This document shows positions 34,662-44,200 of a stretch of DNA of 64,000 bases, one piece after another. Both the position numbers and the translations under genes were made by a program. Source of the stretch: JAPLUA01 sp964625855 (GTDB lineage Bacteria; Verrucomicrobiota; Verrucomicrobiia; Limisphaerales; UBA8199); NCBI GenBank assembly GCA_964625855.1, contig CAZVFC010000014.1, forward strand, positions 62,001-126,000, written 5' to 3'. Below the pieces are notes generated by a model that did not search any database, was not told the origin of the DNA, and was given only the letters and a program-made list of their open reading frames with translations. Each line of letters begins with the position of its first letter. Within the stretch, counting starts at the first letter, position 1.

Positions 34662-36038
34662 CTAGCCAGGGGCCAAAGGCAGCGCTGGCAGATAGACGGA
34701 GAAGGTGGTTCCTTCGCCAACGCGGCTGTGAACGTGCAAGGCGCCTTTGGACTCCTTGATCAGGCGCTGGACGATATTCAAGCCCAAGCCCGTGCCGTTT
34801 CGCGGGTCTTTAGTGGAAAAATAGGGCCGAAAGATGTTCGGCAATATCTCCGGTGAAATGCCCGGCCCATCGTCGTGGACGGAGGTCATCAGGATGGGGG
34901 GAGTGTTGTCCAGGCCCTCCACGTTGAGCATCCGCGTTTCGGGCCCGTCCTTGAACGTCGTCAAGTCAAGCGGTTGGGAGAAAACCCGGCTTCTGATCTC
35001 GACCGAATGCGGCCGGGACGCGCACTGGAAGGCATTGACCGCCAGGTTGAGCAGGACCTGGATGAAGTCGGTGCCGTTCATGCGCACGGCGAGGTCTTGG
35101 GCCAGCGGGTGGACAGTGAACTGGTTCGCGCTGAGGCTGGGGTGGACGCGGATGAGATGGTTGAGGTCCGTAAACAGTTGGTTCACGCCGACCCGTGGCG
35201 CCTCGTCGGGTTGACGCCGGAGGAAGCCGAGGTAGCGGCGTGAGATCTCGATGCAGTTGGTCACCTGCCGGGTGATGGTCTTGAGACGGTCTTTGATAAA
35301 CTCCAAGTCCTCGACATCGAGCCGGGTTGCGCTGCCAATGCGCTGGTTCATGAGCTGAATGAAGCCGGAGATAACGGTGAGCGGCCCGTTGATGTCATGA
35401 ATGATGCTGGCGTAGATTTCGCCGCGGGTCTTGGCCATTTGCACCTCGATCTTATGGGTCTGAAGCTCGCTGAGCAGTTGCTGCAGCTTCTCGGCATTAG
35501 TGCTGATCTCGCTTTCGAGCGTGTGCCGCTGCATCGCGTTGGCGACCGCCGCCCGCATAGTGGCCACGTCAAACGGCTTGTTGATGTAGTCGCAGGCGCG
35601 CAGGCGAAGGGCCTGGCGCATGGTGTCGGTCGTCTCGAACGCGGTCAGCATCACGACTTCGATGCCGGGGTCCACATACTTCAGGCGCTCGAGGACCTCG
35701 ATGCCGGACATGCCCGCCATGCGAATGTCCAGCACCGCTGCGTCAATTCGGTTTTCCTGCGCCAGCTTTACCGCCGCCGCTCCGTCGCAGGCGGTAAAGA
35801 CCCGATACTCATCCTTGAAAATGAACCGCAGGGACTGGCGCGGTCCCTCTTCGTCGTCCACGATCAGGAGGGTATGCTTGCGTTTAGGGATTGCAGGCAG
35901 TTCCGCCACCGCCGGCGTCGCGCTTAATGTTAGCGATGAGGCCATGGTCAAAGGTTGTTGTCGCCGCATGATGGGCCCGTCGCCAAAACCGACAAGTCCA
36001 CCGGACACAGATTCTACAAGGACCGGACGGGATGGCAA
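34662..36038 (-). CDS. Response regulator-histidine kinase hybrid
   Basis: 458 aa. The N-terminal receiver domain (about 55-170) has the acidic pair DDEE (61-64), phosphoacceptor Asp104 (AVLDIRM) and Lys154 (NKPFD). A coiled coil (about 172-205) leads to a HisKA domain with His214 (SIIHDINGPLTVISGF), and then HATPase with N box NLAVNAFQ, G1 HDDGPGIS and G2 GTGLGLNIV. No membrane span: a soluble kinase controlled by phosphorylation of its own receiver. It lies 13 bp after the neighbouring kinase gene, so the two are co-transcribed. Confidence 0.9.
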   Translation of the reverse strand: MPSRPVLVESVSGGLVGFGDGPIMRRQQPLTMASSLTLSATPAVAELPAIPKRKHTLLIVDDEEGPRQSLRFIFKDEYRVFTACDGAAAVKLAQENRIDAAVLDIRMAGMSGIEVLERLKYVDPGIEVVMLTAFETTDTMRQALRLRACDYINKPFDVATMRAAVANAMQRHTLESEISTNAEKLQQLLSELQTHKIEVQMAKTRGEIYASIIHDINGPLTVISGFIQLMNQRIGSATRLDVEDLEFIKDRLKTITRQVTNCIEISRRYLGFLRRQPDEAPRVGVNQLFTDLNHLIRVHPSLSANQFTVHPLAQDLAVRMNGTDFIQVLLNLAVNAFQCASRPHSVEIRSRVFSQPLDLTTFKDGPETRMLNVEGLDNTPPILMTSVHDDGPGISPEILPNIFRPYFSTKDPRNGTGLGLNIVQRLIKESKGALHVHSRVGEGTTFSVYLPALPLAPG

Positions 36039-36051
36039 GCCGAAAGGTCCG

Positions 36052-38085
36052 CTAGGCCGGGAGCGTCATCGAAGCATGCTGCGGGAGGCAGATGCGAACG
36101 ATGCCAGCCTGGCCAGGCTTGGGCGAGACGATCTCGAGCCTGCCGCCGTGGAGTTCAAAGATCTTGCGGGCCACCGTCAGGCCGAGTCCCAGTCCGACAT
36201 TGCGTGTTGTGAAGAAGGGCACGGCGGCCTTCTGGGCAGCCTCGGGCGTAAACCCGGTGCCGTTGTCCCGGATTTCAATCTGGAGTCCATGCAGGCCGTT
36301 GCCACCCGGCTCCGCGTGCAGTTGGACGCCGATTCTGGGGTCGGCCGAGTTCGCCTGGAGCGCGTTCAGGATGACCTCGGTAAGGGCATACCTGATCGCC
36401 GGCCGGTTGCCGGAAAGAACGATGGGCTGGCTGGGCGAGTCGCACTTGAGCTGCGCCGCTTTGGCCGGCTGGTATTTGCAGGCCTCCTGGTAGGCTTCCT
36501 CGATCAGCGGGACGAGCGGGAAGGCCTCGGGCGCATCCATCGTGTCGCGGGCCAGGAACCGCATCTGGTTGATGAGGCGGGTGACGCGTTTCACCCCTTC
36601 CGCCAGCGCTCCGTTGAGGGAGGCGCGGAACTCGGGGTCCTTCCACTTGTCGGCCAGCAGTTGCTGGTGGGTGGACAGCGGCACCATGGCATTGCCGATT
36701 TCGTGGGTCAGGCGGTCGGCCATGTTCCGGACCAGCCGCAGATTGGCTGTCTCGATTTCCAGACGCTGCAACTGCTGGCTCTGCGTCTGGTCTTCGGCCA
36801 TGAGCAGCGCCGAGGCCGGCAAGCCGGCCTGTTGCCGCTGAAATGGAACAATGTTGATGCTGTAAACCGTGCCGGGCGATTCTTCCGGCTCGTACTTGAA
36901 ACCAGATATTGCCGAGCCGGTCTGGAGGACCTGATAGACTTTCGCGCTGAGAGGTTGAGGCAGGTCGCTGAACTCCGGCTCGCCACTGCGCCGCGTGGAG
37001 CGGGCGAAATACCGGCGCGCCATCTTGTTGGCGTGGAGGATCGTCAGATCGCGGCTGACGACAACGCAGGCGCTGCTGAGTTCGCGCAGGATGTCAGCCA
37101 TCATCTGGTGATTGCCCGCCAACTGGTCGTGCAGCCAGATGTTCTTGATCGCCAGCCCCAACTGCTCAAGCAGATGGAAGATGAGTTCCAGCTCCGAGTT
37201 GACGAGCGGCTCGCCGGTGATGCGTCCGTCGAACACGGCCACGCCCAGGAGGGCTTCCCGATCCAGGATGGGCACCGCAACCTGAACGCCGAGCAGCTCG
37301 AATTCTTTCTGTGCCTCAATGTCATTCCGGGCTTCTTCGCCGTGGCGCCGGAGGATGCGGCCGAGGCGAAAGAGATGCCCGCCAATCCCCGCTTCGAACG
37401 ACAACTCAAAGTGCTGCAACAGTGCGGAGGACAACCCGATGGCCGAAGCGGCGCGCAGGCGGCGGCTCTCCCCCGGAGTGTCGCCGAAGGTCGCAAACGG
37501 CTGCCGCAGGAAGACCACGGCGCGATTGATGCCGAGGATCTCGCGCAAGAGCAGCAGGAACTGTTTCAGGATGCCCTCGGCATTAAGCGAATGCGTCAGG
37601 ATGCCCGAGAAGTCGCGCAAGACGGTCAAGGTGTGAGCGGTTCCCGGCGTCGCTCGCGTGTCGGCCGATCTGGTTGGATCCGGCGTCGAGGCAGGCGCAG
37701 GCGCGGGGACTGGGTGGGGAAGGCCGGGCGTCGTCCAAAGGCGATCGAGGAGAGCGGTCAGCAGGCGAGGGCGGACGGGCTTGGTCAAAATGTGGACTGC
37801 GCCCTGCAGATAGGCTTCCTCCTCCCACTCCCACGGCCCGGCGCCAGCGTACAGAATCATGGGACACTTGGGAGCGCGGCGGCGCAGCTTCTCGAAGAAC
37901 CAGAGGCCCTGGATGCTGGTCAACTCGGCGTCAACGACGCACGCCGCCACCAGCCCATGCGCCAGCAAGGGTTCCGCGTCTTCCTGGCTGGTGCGATGCA
38001 GCACGCGGTAGTGCTCGGGATTGATTCCCACGCGCACCGACTCGGCGAAATCCGGATGTTGGGTCAGCACCAGAACCGTCTTCAT
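36052..38085 (-). CDS. Soluble sensor histidine kinase with receiver-like, GAF and PAS domains
   Basis: 677 aa. In order: a receiver-like domain (1-115, Asp52, Lys102), a linker of Pro/Ala (about 118-150), a GAF domain (about 160-320), a PAS-like domain (about 325-430), a HisKA-type helix with His461 (RLTHEIGNAMVPLSTH), and HATPase ending GLGLGLTVARKIFELHGGRLEI. The first gene of a two-gene operon with the hybrid kinase downstream. A relay between the two is likely. The signal sensed is unknown. Confidence 0.88.
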   Translation of the reverse strand: MKTVLVLTQHPDFAESVRVGINPEHYRVLHRTSQEDAEPLLAHGLVAACVVDAELTSIQGLWFFEKLRRRAPKCPMILYAGAGPWEWEEEAYLQGAVHILTKPVRPRLLTALLDRLWTTPGLPHPVPAPAPASTPDPTRSADTRATPGTAHTLTVLRDFSGILTHSLNAEGILKQFLLLLREILGINRAVVFLRQPFATFGDTPGESRRLRAASAIGLSSALLQHFELSFEAGIGGHLFRLGRILRRHGEEARNDIEAQKEFELLGVQVAVPILDREALLGVAVFDGRITGEPLVNSELELIFHLLEQLGLAIKNIWLHDQLAGNHQMMADILRELSSACVVVSRDLTILHANKMARRYFARSTRRSGEPEFSDLPQPLSAKVYQVLQTGSAISGFKYEPEESPGTVYSINIVPFQRQQAGLPASALLMAEDQTQSQQLQRLEIETANLRLVRNMADRLTHEIGNAMVPLSTHQQLLADKWKDPEFRASLNGALAEGVKRVTRLINQMRFLARDTMDAPEAFPLVPLIEEAYQEACKYQPAKAAQLKCDSPSQPIVLSGNRPAIRYALTEVILNALQANSADPRIGVQLHAEPGGNGLHGLQIEIRDNGTGFTPEAAQKAAVPFFTTRNVGLGLGLTVARKIFELHGGRLEIVSPKPGQAGIVRICLPQHASMTLPA

Positions 38086-38501
38086 GGCATGACACAGCCA
38101 GTGTTGGCGGCAACAGTTCGGCGGTTAGCATGGCAGCACACCCATTCCACTCTGGCATTAGGCACCATTTCTCGTCCGCGGGCAATCTCTAGATTGCCGC
38201 CCGGCCGAAGTTGGCCCGCTCCGACAGGGATTGCAATAGCTGCAAGTTCCATGAGTATGGCTCAGATACAACGGTTCTTGATCAGCGAAACTAGCAATTC
38301 GGCCAATTGCCGACAACAACAGGGAGTACTGATTCCCGGCACGTGAGACTACGTAATGCCTCCAAGGAATTCCCCGGGGTGCCGTTAGCGAATGAGAGAC
38401 CCAGGACCGGGCCGGCTCAGCCAACGGCTCACTCCGACCGCAGCCCGCGGCAGGCGGGAAAGCGATGAGAACCACTGCAGTAGTTACCCGGCTACGAACG
38501 C
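38086..38501. other. 416-bp gap between rplI and the kinase gene
   Basis: I see no gene, RNA or convincing promoter. It separates the rplI end from the start of the kinase operon, both on the minus strand, so it should contain the kinase promoter and the ribosomal operon's end. No strong T-tailed hairpin was found. Confidence 0.5.
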
Positions 38502-39176
38502 TTAGGGCGCTTTGGGAGCCTTCTCCGGCCGGTGCGGCCGATCCGGCTTTGGAGACCTCTCGACCTTGGCGCCGTGAGACTTCTTGTCGCCGACCTCGCC
38601 TTTGGCGTGGGCCGCTTCGGACTTGCCGTGGACCGACTCGGGGCGTCGCCCCCGCTTTTCGGTCCTGGGCTCTTCTTTTTTCGCTTCCGCGCCTGGCACC
38701 TCAGTGGGGGCGGGCGGAGGCGTAGTGCTCTCGACATGGACTTTGAGGCTGGAGACCACGTCTGCGTGCAAGCGCAATTCGACCTCGTGCTGGCCCAGGG
38801 CGCGGATGGGCTGCTCCAGGTGAATCTTCTTCTTGTCAAGCGTGATGTCGAACTGCGTTTTGAGTTGGTCGGCAATCATGCCCGCAGTTACCGTGCCGAA
38901 CATTTTGCCGTCTTCGCCCGTCTTGACCGTGAGGAGACAGATGAGCTTGGAAATGCTCTTGGCGAGGTCGGTCATGGTGTTGAGCTCGTGCGCTTCCCGC
39001 TCGGCTCGGCGCTGCCGGAGAGACTCCAGGCGGCGTTTATTGGCGGCGGTCAGGGGAATGGCCAGGCCCTGCGGAAATAAGTAGTTGCGGGCGTAACCGG
39101 CGGCGACTTTGACCTGATCAGACTCTGCGCCCAATCCGACGATGTTGTGGGTGAGGATAACTTCAGTTTTGGCCAT
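38502..39176 (-). CDS. rplI: Ribosomal protein bL9 with long charged C-terminal extension
   Basis: The first 150 or so residues are bL9: the N-terminal domain with VILTHNIVGLGAESDQVKVAAGYARNYLFPQGLA, the long connecting helix, and the C-terminal rRNA-binding domain (ITLDKKKIHLEQPIRALGQHEVELRLHADV). The last 70 or so residues are a Lys/Glu/Pro/Arg-rich tail not found in standard bL9 (about 150 aa). It is the last gene of the prs-rplY-pth-rpsF-ssb-rplI operon. Confidence 0.95.
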   Translation of the reverse strand: MAKTEVILTHNIVGLGAESDQVKVAAGYARNYLFPQGLAIPLTAANKRRLESLRQRRAEREAHELNTMTDLAKSISKLICLLTVKTGEDGKMFGTVTAGMIADQLKTQFDITLDKKKIHLEQPIRALGQHEVELRLHADVVSSLKVHVESTTPPPAPTEVPGAEAKKEEPRTEKRGRRPESVHGKSEAAHAKGEVGDKKSHGAKVERSPKPDRPHRPEKAPKAP

Positions 39177-39243
39177 GGGTGGAAAGGTTCGTGATGATTA
39201 AAACGTGATGCGTGAAGGAGTAATCAGGCTGTCCCGGCGAATG

Positions 39244-39702
39244 TCAGAAAGGAACGTCGTCTTCTTCGGGCGCAGCGGGTGCGGGCTCGGGCGCCGCCGG
39301 AGCTTCCGCGACGGCAGCAGGTGCCGCGGCGGGTCGGGCGCCCGCGGGAGCGGCATTGTCGACGCGATTGCCGCCTCCCAAGAACTGAAAGGACTCCAAA
39401 ACAACACCCAGCCGACTGCGTTTCTGGCCCGTCTGCTTATCGTCCCACTGATCCAAACGAAGACGGCCTTCCATAAGGAGCGGACTGCCCTTCTTCAAGT
39501 ACTGGCTGATGGTTTCGGCCTGCTTGCCAAACGCGTCGATGTCCACGAACGTGACCTCTTCCTTGTTTTCGCCGGTCTCGCTCTTCCAGACCCGGTTCAC
39601 CGCCAGTGCGAACTTGGAGATTGCCACGCCTTTGGATGTGTATCGCAATTCCGGGTCGCGGGTCAGGTTCCCCGCGAGAATGACTTTATTGTAGTTGGCC
39701 AT
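39244..39702 (-). CDS. ssb: Single-stranded DNA-binding protein
   Basis: 152 aa. The OB fold opens with NKVILAGNLTRDPELRYTSKGVAISKFALAVNR, then VDIDAFGKQAE and GSPLLMEGRLRLDQW. A Pro/Ala-rich linker ends with the acidic tip DDVPF that recruits partner proteins. rpsF lies 9 bp upstream, the classic S6-SSB arrangement, with rplI downstream. Confidence 0.97.
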   Translation of the reverse strand: MANYNKVILAGNLTRDPELRYTSKGVAISKFALAVNRVWKSETGENKEEVTFVDIDAFGKQAETISQYLKKGSPLLMEGRLRLDQWDDKQTGQKRSRLGVVLESFQFLGGGNRVDNAAPAGARPAAAPAAVAEAPAAPEPAPAAPEEDDVPF

Positions 39703-39711
39703 ACGTCTCCT

Positions 39712-40026
39712 CTACTTGGCTGTCGTCGCGGCTTTTGGCACCGGGGCATTGGTGAACATCACCCGGAACACGTCCTCGTTCATCGCAAAGCGGCGCTTCA
39801 ACTGGGGCAGCAGGGACGGTTGGCCTTCGAAGATGATGTTGACGTAGAACCCCGCGCTGTGCCGTTTGTTGGCTACCCGGCTGAAGCTCTTCTTGTCCAT
39901 CTTCTGCACGGTCTCCAGTTTGCCGCCCAGGTTGGTGATCTCAGCGGAGATCCGGTCAATGGTGTCTTTGATGCCTTCTTCTTTGGCCGCTGTATCCAGG
40001 ATGAACAGGCCTTCGTATCGTTTCAC
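39712..40026 (-). CDS. rpsF: Ribosomal protein bS6
   Basis: 104 aa. MKRYEGLFILDTAA at the start, an alpha/beta ferredoxin-like fold, and the central KLETVQKMDKKSFSRVANKRHSAGFYV segment are typical. The start overlaps the pth stop by 4 bp. It binds the central domain of 16S rRNA with bS18. Confidence 0.95.
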   Translation of the reverse strand: MKRYEGLFILDTAAKEEGIKDTIDRISAEITNLGGKLETVQKMDKKSFSRVANKRHSAGFYVNIIFEGQPSLLPQLKRRFAMNEDVFRVMFTNAPVPKAATTAK

Positions 40027-40631
40027 TGCTCGTTGCTTTCGTTGGCGGAGCCGTCCACGACTCCGTTAAATTGACTCATTGCTTTCTGTATTCCGGCCTC
40101 CAGCCAGGTTTCCACCTGGTCGGACGCCACGTCCAAGACTCTATCTATCCATGTTGCTTCCGTCGAACTAAATCGGCCCAGCACATGGCCGGTAATCTCC
40201 CGCGCCCGCGTCTGGCGCCCGATGCCAATCCGCAGCCGGGCATACTCACGGGTGCCCAAATGCTGCTCGATGGACTCCAGCCCATGATGGCCGCCGCTGC
40301 TCCCGCTCGAGCGCAGCCGAATCTCGCCCACCGGCAGATCCGCATCGTCCACCACAACCATCATCTGATTCAGCGGGACCCGGTAAAACGACACGACGGC
40401 GCCCACGGCTTCACCGCTGGCATTCATGTATGTCTGCGGTTCGCAGAGAAGTGCCCGCGCATCGCTCCGCTCGGATCGAGCGAGGCGCGCGTTGAACTTC
40501 TTCTCGTAATTCCAAGCCGCCCGCCAGCGACCGGCGAGCCGCTCGGCGACAAGGAAGCCCGCGTTGTGCCGGGTGCGCGCGTAGTCTGCACCCGGATTCC
40601 CCAAGCCCACGATGAGATACAGATTCTCCAT
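40023..40631 (-). CDS. pth: Peptidyl-tRNA hydrolase
   Basis: 202 aa, recycles peptidyl-tRNA. Motifs: LIVGLGNPGADYARTRHNAGFLVAERLA with catalytic His22, PQTYMNASGEAVG, and VVVDDADLPVGEIRLRSSGSSGGHHGLESI. The overlap with rpsF and the location after rplY (bL25/Ctc) fit the common order. Confidence 0.96.
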   Translation of the reverse strand: MENLYLIVGLGNPGADYARTRHNAGFLVAERLAGRWRAAWNYEKKFNARLARSERSDARALLCEPQTYMNASGEAVGAVVSFYRVPLNQMMVVVDDADLPVGEIRLRSSGSSGGHHGLESIEQHLGTREYARLRIGIGRQTRAREITGHVLGRFSSTEATWIDRVLDVASDQVETWLEAGIQKAMSQFNGVVDGSANESNEQ

Positions 40632-40682
40632 GCGCGGGGCCAGTCAGGCAACCGGAGTATCGCCGGGCCGCCATCCACACTA

Positions 40683-41498
40683 CTACTTCTTCTTCTCGGC
40701 GGCTGGCGCAGCTTTCTTGTCCGCGCCTGGGGCAGCCTTCTTTTCGGCGCCCGGCGCAGCCTTCTCCGCGGCCTTCGGCGGCGCTTTCTCGGCACCCTTG
40801 ACGGCACCTTTCTCCGCGCCTTTGGCCGGAGCGGCCCCTTCTTCGCCCTCTTCCTTCTTCTCTTTGATCATCTCGACGTCGCCCGCGACAGCCTCGGCCG
40901 CGGCGGCTGCCTCGGCCGCTTCCTCTTCTTCCGTGCGCGGCGCGGCAATGGCGATGACCGGAATCCCTTTGTCGCCGATCAGTTCCACGTTTGCGGGCAC
41001 CTGGAGCTCGCCCAAGTGAACGGCCTGGCCAATCTTGAGATGGGTGACATCCACCATGATCACCTCCGGGAGGTCTTTGGGCAAGGCCCGTGCCTTGACC
41101 TTGAATAGGACGTGTTCGAGCACGCCGCCCTCGGTCTTCACCCCCTCAGCTTCGCCGATCGTCTCGACCGGCACCATGATGCTGACCTTTTCGTTCTCAG
41201 CGACCTCGTGAAAATCAACGTGCAGCACCTTGCCGGTGAGCGGGTGGTGTTGGACTTCCTGAACGAGCGCCAGCCGTTTGGGCCGGGCATCGTCCTTGAC
41301 CTCCAGGTCCACGAGCAGGTTCTCGGAAACCGCGTGGTGGATCAGGTCCTCCATTTCCTTGGCTTTGACCTCCAGGCTTTGAGGTTGGGCTTGCTGGCCG
41401 TAAATAACCGCCGGGATGCGGCCGGCGGCGCGAAGGGATTTTGCCCCCGCACGGCGGGTCAGCGCGCGTAGTGATGCGTTCAGTGCTACAGATTTCAT
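40683..41498 (-). CDS. rplY: Ribosomal protein bL25 (CTC family) with low-complexity tail
   Basis: 271 aa from the ATG at 41498 (MKSVALNASLRALTRRAGAKSLRAAGRIPAVIYG region). The 5S-binding N-terminal domain and the CTC beta domain (to about 185) are normal. From about 195 on there is a long acidic then Lys/Ala/Glu/Pro-rich repeat tail with units like EKAAPGAEKK. A longer start at 41561 would add 21 unmatched residues. It follows prs by 34 bp. Confidence 0.93.
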   Translation of the reverse strand: MKSVALNASLRALTRRAGAKSLRAAGRIPAVIYGQQAQPQSLEVKAKEMEDLIHHAVSENLLVDLEVKDDARPKRLALVQEVQHHPLTGKVLHVDFHEVAENEKVSIMVPVETIGEAEGVKTEGGVLEHVLFKVKARALPKDLPEVIMVDVTHLKIGQAVHLGELQVPANVELIGDKGIPVIAIAAPRTEEEEAAEAAAAAEAVAGDVEMIKEKKEEGEEGAAPAKGAEKGAVKGAEKAPPKAAEKAAPGAEKKAAPGADKKAAPAAEKKK

Positions 41499-41532
41499 TG
41501 TCGTTAAATGGTTCGGCCTGAGCGCCCGGTCG

Positions 41533-42477
41533 CTAACTGGTGCGCCCGCCTTTGAACTCAAACAGCGAAGTGACCGACGAATTACTATGGATTCGCTTGA
41601 TGGCTTCGCCCAAAAGCCCTGCCACCGACAACGTGGTAATCTTCACGCCGCGGATGGCAGGGCGAAAGACGGTATCAGTTGTTACGAGTTCGTCAATAGC
41701 CGATTTTCGCAATCTTTCGATCCCCACCCGGCTCAGGATGGCGTGGGAAACGCAGGCCAAAATCCTCCGGGCTCCCTTGCGTTTGATCAAGGCCGCCGCC
41801 TCGGTCAGCGTCCCCGCCGTTTCCGTCAAATCGTCCACGAGCAACGCGTCTTTGCGTCGGATCTCGCCAATTACCGCCAGGGATTCCACCTCTGTCGCGC
41901 TCTTGCGCCGCTTGGCCACGATGGCCAGGCCACCCCCCAGAACTTGCGAATAGGCATACGCCATCTTCAAACCGCCCACGTCCGGGCTGACCACCACCAA
42001 GTCGGGCCAGTGCTTCTCCTTCAGATATTCATACATCACGGGCGCCGCGTAGAGATGATCCACGGGAATGTCAAAGAAACCCTGAATCTGCTGGGCGTGA
42101 AGGTCCATGGTCAGGATGCGGTTGGCGCCGGCGGCCACCAGCAGGTTCGCCACCAGCTTGGCCGTGATGGGCACACGCGGCTGATCCTTGCGGTCCTGCC
42201 GGGCGTAGCCGTAAAACGGCAGCACCGCCGTGATCCGCGCGGCGCTCGCCCGCCGCAACGCGTCAATCATGATGAACATCTCCATCAAGTGATGGTTGGT
42301 GGGGGGACTGCTCGACTGCACCACGAACACGTCCTCGCCGCGGACGTTCTCCTCGATCTTGACGAATGTCTCGCCGTCCGGAAACGGCTTGATCGTTGAC
42401 TGCCCGAGTTCAATGCCGATGTAGGCCGAAATGGCCTCAGCCAGGGGTCGGTTCGAACTGCCGCTAAAAATCTTCAC
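41533..42477 (-). CDS. prs: Ribose-phosphate pyrophosphokinase
   Basis: 314 aa, makes PRPP from ribose 5-phosphate and ATP. Motifs are FSGSSNRPLAEAI, FPDGETFVKI, the ATP loop YGYARQDRK, MDLHAQQIQGFFDIPVDHL, SPDVGGLKMAYA and the PRPP loop VDDLTETAGTL (the usual DDMIDTGGT is varied). First gene of the operon with rplY and pth. Confidence 0.97.
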   Translation of the reverse strand: MKIFSGSSNRPLAEAISAYIGIELGQSTIKPFPDGETFVKIEENVRGEDVFVVQSSSPPTNHHLMEMFIMIDALRRASAARITAVLPFYGYARQDRKDQPRVPITAKLVANLLVAAGANRILTMDLHAQQIQGFFDIPVDHLYAAPVMYEYLKEKHWPDLVVVSPDVGGLKMAYAYSQVLGGGLAIVAKRRKSATEVESLAVIGEIRRKDALLVDDLTETAGTLTEAAALIKRKGARRILACVSHAILSRVGIERLRKSAIDELVTTDTVFRPAIRGVKITTLSVAGLLGEAIKRIHSNSSVTSLFEFKGGRTS

Positions 42478-42498
42478 AACGCGTTATCTCTTTCCGCT

Positions 42499-42524
42499 AA
42501 AACAAAAACCCACCCGGCGGGTGG
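42499..42524 (-). terminator. Rho-independent terminator after the sulfatase gene
   Basis: On the minus strand, CCACCC and GGGTGG (42510-42524) form a 6-bp GC stem with a 3-base loop, followed by GTTTTTGTTTT. It lies between the sulfatase end and the prs start, so it insulates prs from upstream transcription. Confidence 0.8.
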
Positions 42525-42595
42525 AGCAAAAGCAGGGCGGACTCTATCATCCGGCGGCGCTCGCGCAAGCTGAATCTCTGCCCCTGGGGTATTCG

Positions 42596-44077
42596 CTACC
42601 TGCTGGCGCCGATGCGCGTGTAGCCGCGGTCGCGTGACTCGCCCAAGAACTTCTTCATGGCTGCCGCGCGGTCAGCCTGAGCGGAAATCACGTCCCTCTC
42701 CTCGGCCGGGTCCTCCTGGAGATTGAACAACTCGTCCTTCTGCGAGGCGGCTCGTTTCTTCTTCTTCTCCGCAGCTTCGGTCTTCCTCTTGTTCCGCACT
42801 GACTCGAAATCCGGCGCATTGGCGCGCTCGATGAACTTCCAATCGCCCATCCGGAGATCGTAGGTGGCATCGGCCGCCTGCAGGATCACGTGGTCCCGCA
42901 GCGGGGCGCCGGGTTTGGACTCGGTGAAAGCGCGCAGCACGTCGAAGCTGTCCTCCGCGTGTCCCTTGGGCAGCGGCGCGTGGAAGAGGCTCGCGAGGGT
43001 CGCCAGCATATCGGTCAGACAGATCACCTGGTCGCTGACCGTGCCCGCGGGGACCTTGCCCGGCCAGCGCACGATGAACGGTTCGCGGAATCCGCCCTCC
43101 CATTCGCTGTGCTTGCCCCCGCGCAGAGGCCCGTTGATCTTCAGGCCTGCCTTGATGGCGGCGGAGGCGTTCTCGTTGCCCGGGTTGACCACACCGCCGT
43201 TGTCGCTCGTGAAGATTACCAAAGTCCTGTCGGCCAGTTTCAGACGATCAAGCGTGGTGAGCACCTGGCCGACGCTCCAGTCGAGTTCGTGGATAAAGTC
43301 CCCATACTTGCCATAGGGACTGCCCTTGAACCGCGCGTTCGGCATGATCGGTTCATGCACTGCGTTGGGTGCGTAATAGACAAAGAACGGGGTTGCGCGG
43401 TTCGCCTCGATCCAGGCCGTCACGTTAGTGGTAAGCGTGGCCATGATGTGGTCGGGCTGCCAGTGGCTGCGGATACCGGTGGTGGTTTTCCCGGCTTCGC
43501 TGCCAGCCTGCACTATGATTGGTTCGCCCGGGATGTGGCCGGTGACTTCCTCATCGTCAATGAAGCTGTGCGGGCTGTTACCGATGTTCGCCGCCATGCC
43601 GTAGTAATGGTCGAACCCGACCTGCAAAGGACCCGGCTTGAGCAGCTTGCCCCAGTCCGTGACGCGCTCCAGGGTCATGCCGAGGTGCCATTTGCCGAAG
43701 GCGGCGGTGCGGTAGCCCTGGCTCTTGCAGAGCGAGGCGAGCGTGAGGCGATTGGTCTCGATGTGCAACGGAGCGTTCACCGGGAGCACTCTGCCGTCCT
43801 TTACCGGCGTGCGCCAATAGTAACGGCCCGTCATCAGGCCGTAGCGTGTGGGGGAGCAGACCGAGCCCGGGGCATAGGCGTGGGTGAAGCGCCGTCCCTC
43901 CTGCGCCAGCCGGTCCAAGTTTGGCGTCTTCAAACCGGTCCCTCCGTAACAGCCCAGACTGCCCCAGCCGTAGTCATCGGCGAGGATAATGATGACATTC
44001 GGTTTACCAGCCGAATCGGCCGCGGACGCCGAGATTGCGATCAGAAGTGCGAGAACCGAGAGCCAGAGCTGCTTCAT
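42596..44077 (-). CDS. Secreted type I sulfatase
   Basis: 493 aa from the ATG at 44077, with a signal peptide (1-20, ending in ASAA). Metal-binding NVIIILADDYGWGSLGCYG is followed by the formylglycine site Cys74-Ser-Pro-Thr-Arg78 (CSPTR) and a GKWHLG motif. Later IFTSDNGGV supplies further metal ligands. Cys74 would be modified to formylglycine before use. It probably removes sulfate from host or algal glycans in the periplasm. The substrate cannot be told from sequence. Confidence 0.93.
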   Translation of the reverse strand: MKQLWLSVLALLIAISASAADSAGKPNVIIILADDYGWGSLGCYGGTGLKTPNLDRLAQEGRRFTHAYAPGSVCSPTRYGLMTGRYYWRTPVKDGRVLPVNAPLHIETNRLTLASLCKSQGYRTAAFGKWHLGMTLERVTDWGKLLKPGPLQVGFDHYYGMAANIGNSPHSFIDDEEVTGHIPGEPIIVQAGSEAGKTTTGIRSHWQPDHIMATLTTNVTAWIEANRATPFFVYYAPNAVHEPIMPNARFKGSPYGKYGDFIHELDWSVGQVLTTLDRLKLADRTLVIFTSDNGGVVNPGNENASAAIKAGLKINGPLRGGKHSEWEGGFREPFIVRWPGKVPAGTVSDQVICLTDMLATLASLFHAPLPKGHAEDSFDVLRAFTESKPGAPLRDHVILQAADATYDLRMGDWKFIERANAPDFESVRNKRKTEAAEKKKKRAASQKDELFNLQEDPAEERDVISAQADRAAAMKKFLGESRDRGYTRIGASR

Positions 44078-44200
44078 AATACAACGGGATTGCGGTCTAA
44101 GTATTGTCAACGACGTCATCACCCTAATCTGACGCGGCAGTCGCCTCAGCGGTATCACACAATTGAGTGACCCGCCCGACGCTCCCGCCCGAAATCTGGC

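Noticed and set aside
35620..38346. 908-codon plus-strand open frame
   Set aside because: It lies opposite two clear kinase genes and has no family motif; it reflects GC-rich antisense openness.
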